Shown here piece by piece: positions 33,732 to 41,078 of a DNA stretch of 64,000 bases. Source of the DNA: Phycisphaerae bacterium (GTDB taxonomy: Bacteria > Planctomycetota > Phycisphaerae > Phycisphaerales > UBA1924). The translations under genes were made by a program, and so were the position numbers. Numbering within the stretch: position 1 is the first letter of the stretch; each line of letters starts with the position of its first letter. The DNA lies in NCBI GenBank assembly GCA_030432905.1, contig JAUILU010000004.1:62001-126000 (forward strand), written 5' to 3'. The notes under the pieces were generated by a model. That model worked only from the letters and a program-made list of their open reading frames with translations, was not told the DNA's origin and did not search any database.

Positions 33732-35003
33732 CTAGATCGTGAGCGGGATGTGGCTCGTCAGGTTGATGGGCTCGTCGTCGGTAACAAGAAGGTTGTCTTC
33801 GAGCCGGACGCCGCCGATGCCGATCCAGCGATCGACCTCGTCCCAGTTCACGCAGTCGGCGAACCGCTCGCGTCTGTGCGGGTCTGTCAGCAGGGGCTCG
33901 ATGAAGTACAACCCGGGCTCGACCGTCGTGATGTAACCGCTTTCCAGCGGCAGGTCCATCCGGAGGAACGCGAGCCCAAAGCGGTCGGACCGCTCCCGGC
34001 CGGGCAGGTAGCCGCTGGCGTCCCGGACGCCGAGGCCGACAAGGTGACCCAGCCCGTGCGGGAAGAACAACGCGTGCACGTCCCGCTCGACCAGGCCCTG
34101 CGGCTCACCCTTGAGAATCCCAAGACTGACCAGCCCCTTTGTCATCAGCGTCGCGCACTCAAGGTGCAGCTCGCGCCATTCCTTGCCAGGCTTGCAGTTT
34201 GCGTTGCCGAATTCGAGCGCGTCTTTGACGATGCCGTGGAGTTCCGTCTGCTGGGTGCTGGCGCTACCAACAACGAACGTGCGCGTGACGTCGGCTGTAT
34301 AGCCGTCGATCTCACAGCCCGCGTCGATGAGGACGAACTCGTTCTCTCCGACGGTGCGCTGGCTGGGTGCAAAGTGCAGGACCGCGGCGTTTGTGCCCGA
34401 GCCGACGATCGCGTCGTAGCCCATCGCTTGCCCGCCGTGGCGGTAGCACTCGGCCTCGAGTTCGATCTGGATCGCTCTCTCGGTGACACCCGGCTTGGCA
34501 AACTCGCGAGCCCGCGCGAAGCCTTCGCCCGTCGCGTTGCAGGCGCGTTTCATGAGCTCGACCTCGAAGCCGTCTTTGGGTCGGCGAGCGTGCAGAAGCT
34601 GGATCTCGAACTGGTGCTCGGCGGATCGGTCAGAGCGGATATCAGCCAGCGGCCCGCCGCCGACACCGAGCACGACTTTGGGCCGGTCGGCTCTGTCATC
34701 GAGCCATGCCTGCAGCCCGGAGATCGGCTCGCCCTCGCGCTCGGTGATGCCCTCCCAGACACGATCGTCCTCGGTCAGGTCGGGCGTGAAGTCACGCCAA
34801 CCCTCGTTGGAGTCGTACGCGAGCACCGCACCGGGCGTGCGGTGGCCCGTGAGCCAGTAGTGATGCGGGTGGGGCTTGAAGGGGTAGATCCGGTCCATGC
34901 CGCCGGGGACCGCGATGTGCGAACCGGCGCCGATGAGCACGATGTGATCGGTGGCCAACGCCATCTCGGCGCGCCTGCGTCTGCCGTTAATATGGTCACT
35001 CAT
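33732..35003 (-). CDS. Xaa-Pro aminopeptidase (aminopeptidase P family, M24B)
   Basis: 423 residues: an N-terminal creatinase/aminopeptidase P domain (about 1-165) and a pita-bread metallopeptidase domain. All five dinuclear metal ligands are visible: two Asp (LIDAGCEIDGYTADVTRTF), His (FFPHGLGHLVGLGVRD), Glu (TTVEPGLYFIEPLL) and Glu (GGVRLEDNLLVT). It removes an N-terminal residue ahead of proline. The ATG at 35003 is chosen: TAGCAT ends 6 nt upstream; a GTG at 35009 would add two residues. Confidence 0.92.
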   Translation of the reverse strand: MSDHINGRRRRAEMALATDHIVLIGAGSHIAVPGGMDRIYPFKPHPHHYWLTGHRTPGAVLAYDSNEGWRDFTPDLTEDDRVWEGITEREGEPISGLQAWLDDRADRPKVVLGVGGGPLADIRSDRSAEHQFEIQLLHARRPKDGFEVELMKRACNATGEGFARAREFAKPGVTERAIQIELEAECYRHGGQAMGYDAIVGSGTNAAVLHFAPSQRTVGENEFVLIDAGCEIDGYTADVTRTFVVGSASTQQTELHGIVKDALEFGNANCKPGKEWRELHLECATLMTKGLVSLGILKGEPQGLVERDVHALFFPHGLGHLVGLGVRDASGYLPGRERSDRFGLAFLRMDLPLESGYITTVEPGLYFIEPLLTDPHRRERFADCVNWDEVDRWIGIGGVRLEDNLLVTDDEPINLTSHIPLTI

Positions 35004-35009
35004 GCCCAC

Positions 35010-35015
35010 ATGCTA
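35010..35015 (-). promoter_or_regulatory. -10 box TAGCAT, leaderless promoter of the aminopeptidase P gene
   Basis: On the minus strand TAGCAT-gtgggc-ATG; the TANNNT hexamer ends 6 nt before the ATG at 35003, with no Shine-Dalgarno. Confidence 0.45.
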
Positions 35016-35059
35016 GAGGGGCCGAGCGCCAACACCTAATCACTCGCAATGAGTCGAAA

Positions 35060-35545
35060 TCAGTTGGCTTCGATGATGAGGTAGTAGCGGCCGTCGCCAG
35101 TGTTCTGGAAAGCACCGGCTTCGAGGTCGCCGTCGTCGAAGATCTCGTCGATCTGCGCCATATAGATTTCGTCGCGGGTCTCGCCTGTGCCGTCGAAGTG
35201 GATCCCGATGCCGTAGCCAAGATCCGTGTCCTCGGAATCCCAGACGCCGCCGATGGGTGTGCCGTTGTTCCAATCTTCCTCGGCGATGTACCCGATGAGT
35301 TCATCCGGCATGACGCCCGAAGAACCATCCGGCGGGTAGGTCCCGTTGCGGATCCGCACGAGCTGGGCTGCGTCGGCGAAGCTCTTCATGTTGGTAATGA
35401 ACGCCGTCTGCCGCGAAGGCTCGGTCGCGTTGGCAAAGCTCGGCACGACCACCGCGGCGAGAATGCCGAGAATCACAACAACAATCAGAATCTCAACAAG
35501 CGTGAATGCCCTAGCGAGTACGGGTTGCCCTGGCGTGCGTGTCAT
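35060..35545 (-). CDS. Type IV pilin-like/pseudopilin protein
   Basis: 161 residues. Prepilin signature LARA/FTLVEILIVVVILGILAAVVVPSF with Glu at +5; the residue before the cut is Ala instead of Gly, which prepilin peptidases tolerate less well. The rest resembles GspG-type globular domains (IRNGTYPPDG, DLGYGIGIHFDG). It stands alone, 12 kb from the secretion operon. The start at 35545 has CAGGAG upstream. The 155-bp gap behind it (35579-35733) shows no other gene. Confidence 0.87.
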   Translation of the reverse strand: MTRTPGQPVLARAFTLVEILIVVVILGILAAVVVPSFANATEPSRQTAFITNMKSFADAAQLVRIRNGTYPPDGSSGVMPDELIGYIAEEDWNNGTPIGGVWDSEDTDLGYGIGIHFDGTGETRDEIYMAQIDEIFDDGDLEAGAFQNTGDGRYYLIIEAN

Positions 35546-35733
35546 CGCATGACTCCTGCGGCCGGAAGACTGAATCACCGGCCTACAGATAGAAAGATCG
35601 GATTGACACGCGTCGCAAGCGATACTGAATTCAGAATGTGATCCGATTCAGGCCCGCAAACTCACCGCAAACGGTCAGCATTGACGCACCCGTAATGCCG
35701 TCACAAAGCCCGCAGATGGAATCGGACCGAGAA

Positions 35734-37071
35734 TCACCGCCTCGGGTTGCGCCGAGCCGCGGCTTTGGCCTTGAACTGGTGAGGCTTGGTTGGGAACGGG
35801 CCTTTGGAGTCTGGTTTGATCGGACCTTCGCTGTTCTCGCCCGCTGGCTCGGCAGGCTGCCGAAGCTCTTCGCCCTGCACACTCTCACTCGGCTCTGTCC
35901 GCTCAGTAGTTTCAGTGTCAGGAAGCTCATTCTCGGGCTGTGCAGGCTGCTGGCCCGCCGAGTTGTAGCCGAGCTTGGCAAAGATCATCCTGCCCGCGGC
36001 GGTCTGGATGACCGACTCCACGTCCGCCTCGACTTCATGACCGACCATGTGGGCCGCGTCGTTCACAACAACCATCGTCCCGTCTTCGAGATAGCCGACG
36101 GCCTGTCCCTCTTGCTCACCCGGCTTGACCAGTTCCAGTTTGAACTGCTCGCCTGAGCCGGCGATCGGCTTGCACGCGTCGGCGAGTTTGTGGATGTTCA
36201 ACACCGGCACATCGTGGATCCCGGACACGCTCACCAGTCCCGAGTCAGTGGTCACGATAACCGACCCTGTCCGGCTCGCAAGCTCGAGCAACATCTGATC
36301 GACGCTCTTAGCGGTAATCACGGTCTCGTCGATCGTGACATCGAGCAGCGGCTCACGCTGGAGCTGGCCGATCGCGTCGAGCCCGCGCCTGCCGCGCGCC
36401 CTGCGGATCGAATCCGACTGGTCCGACAGGAGTTGAAGCTCGTTGACGATGAACCTCGGGATCATGATCGGCGCTTGAAAGACACCCGTGTGCGCGATCT
36501 CGACGATCCTGCCGTCGATGAGCACCGACGAATCGATCATGAGCGGGCGCACACCACGGATCTGCTTGGCGAATTCGACGTAGGGGATCACCAGCCTGAA
36601 ATCGTCCTGCGTCTGCAGCACAGTCGCGATACAGATGTACGTCATGCCGATGCCGATGAAGACCTTGGTCGTCAGGATGACCGGGTCGCGCAGCGTGCTC
36701 AGGCCGTAGAGCTCGACCATCAGATCGAGGATGACCCCGAACGCGTAGGTCGAGAACATCGCGACGACGAGCCCGAAGAAGATACTGACGAGCGTCGAGA
36801 TTTTCTTGTTCGGCGTCAGGATGTCCGTCGCCAGCGCCACGGCTCCGATGAACAGCGCCATCGTCAGCACGACCTGCCACGTCCCCTTGAACGCGATACC
36901 AAACAGATTGACGCGGTTCGGCTCACCCTCGGCGGTATCGAGCAACGCGAGCGCGGCGACCGTGAAAAAGACAATGATAAAGCTCGCGCGGATCAGCTTG
37001 AGCAGGGCCGCTTTCTGCCGCTCGACCCGCTGGTACGGGTGCAGATCGGGATTTTGCTTTTTACCGCGCAT
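35734..37071 (-). CDS. PIN/TRAM domain membrane protein (YacL type)
   Basis: 445 residues. Four hydrophobic segments (about 20-145) precede a PIN domain (RPLMIDSSVLIDGRIVEIA, VDQMLLELASRTGSVIVTTD) and a TRAM domain (GEQEGQAVGYLEDGTMVVVN). A disordered tail rich in Glu, Pro and Lys follows. This is the layout of Bacillus YacL, a membrane-bound putative ribonuclease. The ATG at 37071 is chosen because TACACT ends 8 nt upstream and it leaves the usual short cytoplasmic start. Confidence 0.88.
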   Translation of the reverse strand: MRGKKQNPDLHPYQRVERQKAALLKLIRASFIIVFFTVAALALLDTAEGEPNRVNLFGIAFKGTWQVVLTMALFIGAVALATDILTPNKKISTLVSIFFGLVVAMFSTYAFGVILDLMVELYGLSTLRDPVILTTKVFIGIGMTYICIATVLQTQDDFRLVIPYVEFAKQIRGVRPLMIDSSVLIDGRIVEIAHTGVFQAPIMIPRFIVNELQLLSDQSDSIRRARGRRGLDAIGQLQREPLLDVTIDETVITAKSVDQMLLELASRTGSVIVTTDSGLVSVSGIHDVPVLNIHKLADACKPIAGSGEQFKLELVKPGEQEGQAVGYLEDGTMVVVNDAAHMVGHEVEADVESVIQTAAGRMIFAKLGYNSAGQQPAQPENELPDTETTERTEPSESVQGEELRQPAEPAGENSEGPIKPDSKGPFPTKPHQFKAKAAARRNPRR

Positions 37072-37079
37072 GTCAGACA

Positions 37080-37085
37080 AGTGTA
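37080..37085 (-). promoter_or_regulatory. -10 box TACACT, leaderless promoter of the PIN/TRAM gene
   Basis: On the minus strand TACACT-tgtctgac-ATG. Same hexamer as at dnaX, the lipoprotein gene at 6960 and the small gene at 27290. No Shine-Dalgarno. Confidence 0.5.
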
Positions 37086-37135
37086 CGAGAAACAGCCCCA
37101 CTCCGGTTGCACCCAACCCGGCCTGAAACCGGGCC

Positions 37136-37141
37136 TACCAT
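37136..37141 (+). promoter_or_regulatory. -10 box TACCAT of the SRP RNA gene
   Basis: TACCAT ends 6 nt before base 37148, the first base of the long terminal helix of the SRP RNA. As the RNA's 5' end is set by that helix, the box fixes the local -10 to +1 spacing at 6-7 nt and supports the leaderless calls elsewhere. Confidence 0.6.
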
Positions 37142-37147
37142 GCCCCT

Positions 37148-37273
37148 CGTCGGTTCTGTCGGCGGTCGGGCCCAGTGCACGGCCGGCCCGTGAACCTGGT
37201 CAGGGCTTGACCGCAGCAGCCATAAGCGGCGTCGTCCGGGGCATCGGTGTCCTGGCCGCCGACAGAACCGACG
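37148..37273 (+). ncRNA. ffs: Signal recognition particle RNA, small bacterial type (4.5S)
   Basis: An 18-base arm at 37148-37165 pairs perfectly with 37256-37273 to close a rod-like RNA of about 126 nt. The core carries the SRP domain IV strings: GTGAACC (37190-37196), GGTCAGG (37198-37204) and AGCAGCC (37215-37221), then ATAAGCGGCG and CCGGGG. With Ffh it targets nascent membrane proteins. The ten-base apex (37205-37214, GCTTGACCGC) does not form a GGAA or GNRA tetraloop, which is odd. dnaX lies 2.7 kb downstream, echoing the ffs-dnaX neighbourhood seen in other bacteria. Confidence 0.9.
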
Positions 37274-37296
37274 TCGCCAGGCTCGCCCCTTTCCGT

Positions 37297-37788
37297 TTAT
37301 TCGCTGACCTTGGTCATACGGAGCGACTGGACACCCTCTGTGCCGACCGGCATCTGGATCTCGAGCAAGCCGTCAACGATCGTGCCGGTCAGAGTCTCTT
37401 CGGTCTCGGGGTCAAAGAGCTGGATGGTGTCGCCGTCGGCCGCCCACGTTGAGCTGAACGTATCGGTGACGTCCTCGATCGTGCTGACCGCGGTCACTGT
37501 GCCGTCGGCGCTGAAGGTCATGCTGATTTTCACCGCGTCCGAAGCCTGCTGGATGATGTCGTTGTAGTCGGCTTCCGGGATCACCGAGACATCGATCCCG
37601 CCCTTTTCGAGCTCGGCCTCGATCATGTCCTTGAGGTAGTTCGGATCGAGCGCCCACTCGCCGAGCACAACTTCGGACACGCTCAGAGCCTGAACCTGCT
37701 CCGAATCAACCGTATTGCTCGATGAGCCGCAGCCGACCCCAAGAAGAACCGAAGCGGAAACGGCGGCGAGAATACAGTTGCGGAACAT
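37297..37788 (-). CDS. Lipoprotein, member 1 of a local four-gene family
   Basis: 163 residues. Signal and lipobox SVLLGVGC, then VLGEWALDPNYLKD, an acidic helix, VKISMTFSADGTVTAV and DGLLEIQMPVG. It shares with three other genes at 37941, 38529 and 39356 the plan lipobox, xGxWxxD, helix, a strand with DGT or DKT, a second W-containing strand and a G-x-L-x-L/I strand. This could be a lipocalin-like barrel. It is the most divergent member. GGAGT precedes the ATG at 37788. Function unknown. Confidence 0.78.
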   Translation of the reverse strand: MFRNCILAAVSASVLLGVGCGSSSNTVDSEQVQALSVSEVVLGEWALDPNYLKDMIEAELEKGGIDVSVIPEADYNDIIQQASDAVKISMTFSADGTVTAVSTIEDVTDTFSSTWAADGDTIQLFDPETEETLTGTIVDGLLEIQMPVGTEGVQSLRMTKVSE

Positions 37789-37826
37789 GGCGTGACTCCG
37801 AAATACGTTGACTGGAAGGGACAATG

Positions 37827-37872
37827 AAAAACCCGAGTATCGGCAAACAGCCAGACACTCGGGTCATTTTTT
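37827..37872. terminator. Bidirectional intrinsic terminator
   Basis: ACCCGAGT (37831-37838) pairs with ACTCGGGT (37857-37864). TTTTTT follows on the plus strand and five A on the left give a T-run for the minus strand. On the minus strand it lies after the lipoprotein gene at 37941. Confidence 0.82.
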
Positions 37873-37940
37873 CGTCCGCTCCAGCCGATCCCCTCGGAAT
37901 AGGGCCGTCGGCGTGGCGCAATGAGTTATCGGGTCGTTGC

Positions 37941-38477
37941 TCAGCCGCGGATCATGATCATCTGCTGAGGGCCACCGTCTTCAGCGGGGAAGTCGAGCAC
38001 GAGCTTGCCGTCTTCGATCTTGCCGGTCGCTGGCGGGCCTTCCTCGCCGTCTTCGGTCATGGTGATGACGCCGTCGGCGACAGACCAAGTGCCGTTGGCA
38101 TCTTCTGCGTTACCCATCATCTGCATTGAGACGTTAAAGGTCTTGTCCTCGTTGACAGCGAGCGTGACGGTCATGCCCTCGAGCATCGACTCAGCCATGC
38201 CGATCATCATGTCCTTCTGCTCTTGCGGCGCGTCAGCCGGCATCTCTGCCATCATGGCGTCCATCATGATCGACTTCATTGATTCCTTATCGACCTGCCA
38301 GGTGCCGGCGAAGTCCGAAGCCTTGGACTTGGCTGCAGCCTTGGGTGCGCTGTCGTTGTTGCCTGTGGTGTTGCTTGCGGTGCTAGATGAACCCGTGTCC
38401 GCCGAGTCGCCCCCGCCGCACGCGGTGAGTGAGAGTGCCAGCAGGGTCGCCGAGGTGATTGCGATGAGTTTCTTCAT
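37941..38477 (-). CDS. Lipoprotein, member 2 of a local four-gene family
   Basis: 178 residues. Signal peptide IAITSATLLALSLTAC ends in a lipobox Cys; a Ser/Thr/Asn-rich linker follows, then FAGTWQVDKESMKSIMMD, a Met-rich helix (MMIGMAESMLEGM), NEDKTFNVSMQMMG, GTWSVADGVITMTEDG and DGKLVLDFP. It is unusually rich in methionine. AAGGAG lies upstream of the ATG at 38477. An intrinsic terminator follows. Function unknown; envelope-anchored. Confidence 0.82.
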   Translation of the reverse strand: MKKLIAITSATLLALSLTACGGGDSADTGSSSTASNTTGNNDSAPKAAAKSKASDFAGTWQVDKESMKSIMMDAMMAEMPADAPQEQKDMMIGMAESMLEGMTVTLAVNEDKTFNVSMQMMGNAEDANGTWSVADGVITMTEDGEEGPPATGKIEDGKLVLDFPAEDGGPQQMIMIRG

Positions 38478-38528
38478 TCGATGATGCTCCTTGTGAAGCC
38501 TCAGCATACGGCCCCGCGCACCGGCAGG

Positions 38529-39008
38529 CTAGTTGCCCGCCGGGTTCATCACCATCTCAGCCGCCGCGTCGCCCTCATCGACGAGCTTCAGCACGAGCGA
38601 TCCCCCCACCAATTCGGCGGTTGCGAGCCTCTGCCCGGCGTCGTCGCTGAGCACGATCCCGCTCTTTGACCACTGCCAGCTGCCGCGCGTGATCTCGGGC
38701 GATGATTCGCCGGTTCTGGATTCAAACTCGTACGTCTTGTCGGCGTGGATCCTGACCGACTTGTTCCAGCCCTCGTGCTGTTCGTAGACCCACGTGCGCA
38801 CCTCGTCGCGTTCCTGGTCTGAGAGCGAATCAGGCTCGCCGGCGCTGACGGATTCGATCGCGCTGGCCAGGGCTTGCTCCCGGAGCGAAACCTTGTCGTA
38901 CTCCCACTCGCCTACGAATCGTGATTGCTCGTTGCCCGCGTCTGAAGCACAGCCCGCAACTCCAACAAGACCCGCTGCGACCCAGATCCGACTCAGCCTG
39001 TTTCTCAT
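38529..39008 (-). CDS. Lipoprotein, member 3 of a local four-gene family
   Basis: 159 residues. Signal VAAGLVGVAGC, then FVGEWEYDKVSLREQAL, a charged helix, HADKTYEFESRTGE, GSWQWSKSGIVLSDD and GGSLVLKLVDEG. The order of motifs is the same as in its neighbours. ATG at 39008 with AAGGAG upstream. Only 51 bp separate it from member 2, so they may be cotranscribed. Confidence 0.8.
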   Translation of the reverse strand: MRNRLSRIWVAAGLVGVAGCASDAGNEQSRFVGEWEYDKVSLREQALASAIESVSAGEPDSLSDQERDEVRTWVYEQHEGWNKSVRIHADKTYEFESRTGESSPEITRGSWQWSKSGIVLSDDAGQRLATAELVGGSLVLKLVDEGDAAAEMVMNPAGN

Positions 39009-39109
39009 GGCGTTCTCCTTGTGTAGCTGGCCCAGCCAAACCGGAGACACCGCCGACGCGGCTTTGTCCGAGATAGCATCAAGCAATCACACCGGAAAGG
39101 GAACTGGCC

Positions 39110-39337
39110 TTGAAACCCTGGCAGACCATGCTCATAGGCCTCGGCGTCGCGCTCGTCATGATCCTGCTCAGCCTGCCGATCACGCTCTACCTGGCCTTCG
39201 ACCGCGACAACTCGCTCAAGCCCGCCTCGCTCGGCGTCTTTGCGATGTGGGTGTGCCTGATCGTCACGGGTCTTATCGGCGGGTTTGTCTGGCCCAAGAT
39301 TCTGGGATCGGTTGACAAACACAACGACGATCGCTGA
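39110..39337 (+). CDS. Small two-helix membrane protein
   Basis: 75 residues: MLIGLGVALVMILLSLPITL and LGVFAMWVCLIVTGLIGGFV form two membrane helices joined by a short charged loop; the tail is KHNDDR. TTG start with AAAGGGAA upstream, and a TAGCAT box about 20 nt before that. It sits on the opposite strand inside the lipoprotein cluster. No family recognised. Confidence 0.68.
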   Translation: MKPWQTMLIGLGVALVMILLSLPITLYLAFDRDNSLKPASLGVFAMWVCLIVTGLIGGFVWPKILGSVDKHNDDR

Positions 39338-39355
39338 GTCTGCTATCTCACGCGG

Positions 39356-39817
39356 TCATTCTGTGACGCGAACAAGAACTGTGTGTGTCGGGCCTTCACC
39401 TGTTTTGTTTTCGATGTGAAGCTTGCCGTTCTTTATCTCGGCTTTCACCTCGGGCTGCCCCTGCGAACTGAGCATGATCGAACGCCCAGACTTCGCCCAC
39501 GTGCCGTTGCTTGTGCTGGCCTGCATGCCGGACGAACTGACAAGTGAGAACGTGCCGCCATTGTTGATCCGCAGCGACGTCTGCGTCTGGTCGATCGCCC
39601 GCTTGGTCGCCTCGATCTGCTGGGTCACAAGCTCTTCTTTCAAGCCTTTGAGTTGTTCTTTGAGAGATGCCTCCGCCAGCACCTTCATCGCTTGCTTATC
39701 TACGGTCCACTGACCGACGAATGCCGAGTTCTTTCCATCGGAAGACCCACCTCCACCACAACCAATGAGCAGCACAGCTGCGACCAAAGCCACGAATACC
39801 GACAGGACTTTGTGCAT
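39356..39817 (-). CDS. Lipoprotein, member 4 of a local four-gene family
   Basis: 153 residues. Signal VFVALVAAVLLIGC, Gly/Ser linker, then FVGQWTVDKQAMKVLAEASL, a Lys/Glu/Gln helix, LRINNGGTFSLVSSSG, GTWAKSGRSIMLSSQG and NGKLHIENKTG. It aligns best with members 2 and 3. ATG at 39817 with GGGAGG upstream. Function unknown. Confidence 0.82.
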   Translation of the reverse strand: MHKVLSVFVALVAAVLLIGCGGGGSSDGKNSAFVGQWTVDKQAMKVLAEASLKEQLKGLKEELVTQQIEATKRAIDQTQTSLRINNGGTFSLVSSSGMQASTSNGTWAKSGRSIMLSSQGQPEVKAEIKNGKLHIENKTGEGPTHTVLVRVTE

Positions 39818-39922
39818 TCGAGATCCCTCCCTAAAGAGCAACGCCAAGCATAGACCCAGACCAAGGCCTCAAATCCACGAATCATGCCCAGAACCAGCCG
39901 ACGGTTCCCGGTCAGCCGGCAC

Positions 39923-39928
39923 TACACT
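39923..39928 (+). promoter_or_regulatory. -10 box TACACT, leaderless promoter of dnaX
   Basis: TACACT-ctgggc-ATG: the hexamer ends 6 nt before the dnaX start and there is no Shine-Dalgarno. Confidence 0.55.
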
Positions 39929-39934
39929 CTGGGC

Positions 39935-41056
39935 ATGTCATACACCGCACTCGCTCGCAGGTACCGCTCCACCGGCTTTGACGACATCGTCGGGCAGGAG
40001 CCGATCGCCAAGACCCTCCAGGCCGCCATCAAGGCCGACCGGGTCGCGCACGCCTACCTCTTCACCGGCACCCGGGGCGTGGGCAAGACCACCATGGCCC
40101 GCGTCTTCGCCAAGGCCCTCAACGACACCACGCCCGAGATCGAGCAGGCGATCATGTCGGGCCAGGACACCGACGTCATCGAGATCGACGGCGCTTCCAA
40201 CAACTCCGTCGACGACGCCCGCGAGCTGATCGCCAACTCCGTCTACCGACCCATGAAGGGCCCGTACAAGATCTACATTATCGACGAGGTCCACATGCTC
40301 TCGACCGCGGCGTTCAACGCGCTGCTCAAGACCATGGAAGAGCCGCCCGAGCACGTCAAGTTCATCCTGTGCACAACCGAGTCGCACAAACTCCCCGCGA
40401 CGATCCAGAGCCGATGCCAACGCTACGACTTCCGAGCGATCCCGATGCCGGTCATCGCCGACCGACTCGGCTTTGTCGTGAAGAACGAGAAGCTCAAGGC
40501 CGAGCCAGAGTTGCTCTCAATGGTCGCGCGTCTTGGCAACGGCTCGATGCGCGATGCGCTCTCGATCATGGACCGACTCATGGCGTCGGGCGAGAAGAAG
40601 CTGACGGTCGAGCTGCTTGAGGGACTCATGGGCCTGGCGCCGCGCGAGCTGGTCGGCACGCTCATCGATGCGTTCGCCGACGGCGACCCGAGCCCGGCGC
40701 TCGACGCCGCGGGCAAACTCATCGCCACCGGCACCGGGCCAGACCAGGTGTTCGAGTCGCTCATCGAACGGCTCCGCGATCTCATGGTGCTCTCGGCGTG
40801 CGGGCCGGAGACGACGCTTGTTGAGTTGACGGGCGATGCGCGCAACGACGAGATCGAACGCGCCAAAGGGTTCGATGCCGCGGGCATCGTGCACATGATC
40901 GCCCTGTGCGAGAACGCGCAGCGGGCCGCCAAGAGCAGCCCGAACCCGAGGGCGCTGATGGACGCCCTGATCGTTCGCCTCGCCATGAGCGAGAAGCTCG
41001 CCGACGTGACGACGCTAGTCGCGCAGCTTCAGGGCGCCGGCGCGGGAAAAGCCTGA
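39935..41056 (+). CDS. dnaX: DNA polymerase III subunit gamma (short, zero-frame DnaX product)
   Basis: 373 residues when read straight to the TGA at 41054. It is a clamp-loader AAA+ protein: Walker A FTGTRGVGKTTMAR (residues 45-52), Walker B IIDEVHML (117-120), sensor 1 LCTTE, arginine finger SRCQRYDF, then domain III. It opens and loads the sliding clamp. The four cysteines of the DnaX zinc module are missing: AKALNDTTPEIEQ runs on where they should be. The frame is open further upstream, but homology begins at the ATG at 39935. A -1 frameshift signal just before the stop extends the protein into the next entry, giving about 540 residues. Confidence 0.93.
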   Translation: MSYTALARRYRSTGFDDIVGQEPIAKTLQAAIKADRVAHAYLFTGTRGVGKTTMARVFAKALNDTTPEIEQAIMSGQDTDVIEIDGASNNSVDDARELIANSVYRPMKGPYKIYIIDEVHMLSTAAFNALLKTMEEPPEHVKFILCTTESHKLPATIQSRCQRYDFRAIPMPVIADRLGFVVKNEKLKAEPELLSMVARLGNGSMRDALSIMDRLMASGEKKLTVELLEGLMGLAPRELVGTLIDAFADGDPSPALDAAGKLIATGTGPDQVFESLIERLRDLMVLSACGPETTLVELTGDARNDEIERAKGFDAAGIVHMIALCENAQRAAKSSPNPRALMDALIVRLAMSEKLADVTTLVAQLQGAGAGKA

Positions 41057-41078
41057 AGGCGGCGGGGAAGCCTGCCGC
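41031..41078 (+). promoter_or_regulatory. Programmed -1 ribosomal frameshift element in dnaX
   Basis: In order: a Shine-Dalgarno-like AGGG (41031-41034), nine bases, the slippery heptamer G GGA AAA (41044-41050, in the zero frame), an eight-base spacer that contains the zero-frame TGA, and an 8-bp stem-loop. Its arms are 41059-41066 and 41071-41078, seven Watson-Crick pairs and one G-U, with tetraloop GAAG. The same parts in similar order drive dnaX frameshifting in E. coli. Confidence 0.78.

Noticed and set aside
40906..41049. A separate gene beginning at 40906 in the -1 frame over the end of dnaX
   Set aside because: The first 48 residues are Arg-rich out-of-frame dnaX sequence; only the part after the slippery heptamer looks like protein, so it is better read as the shifted C-terminus of DnaX.
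41031..41056. Sequencing error breaking dnaX
   Set aside because: Cannot be excluded from one sequence, but an in-frame G GGA AAA with upstream AGGG and a well-spaced 8-bp stem immediately at the break is hard to explain as an accident.
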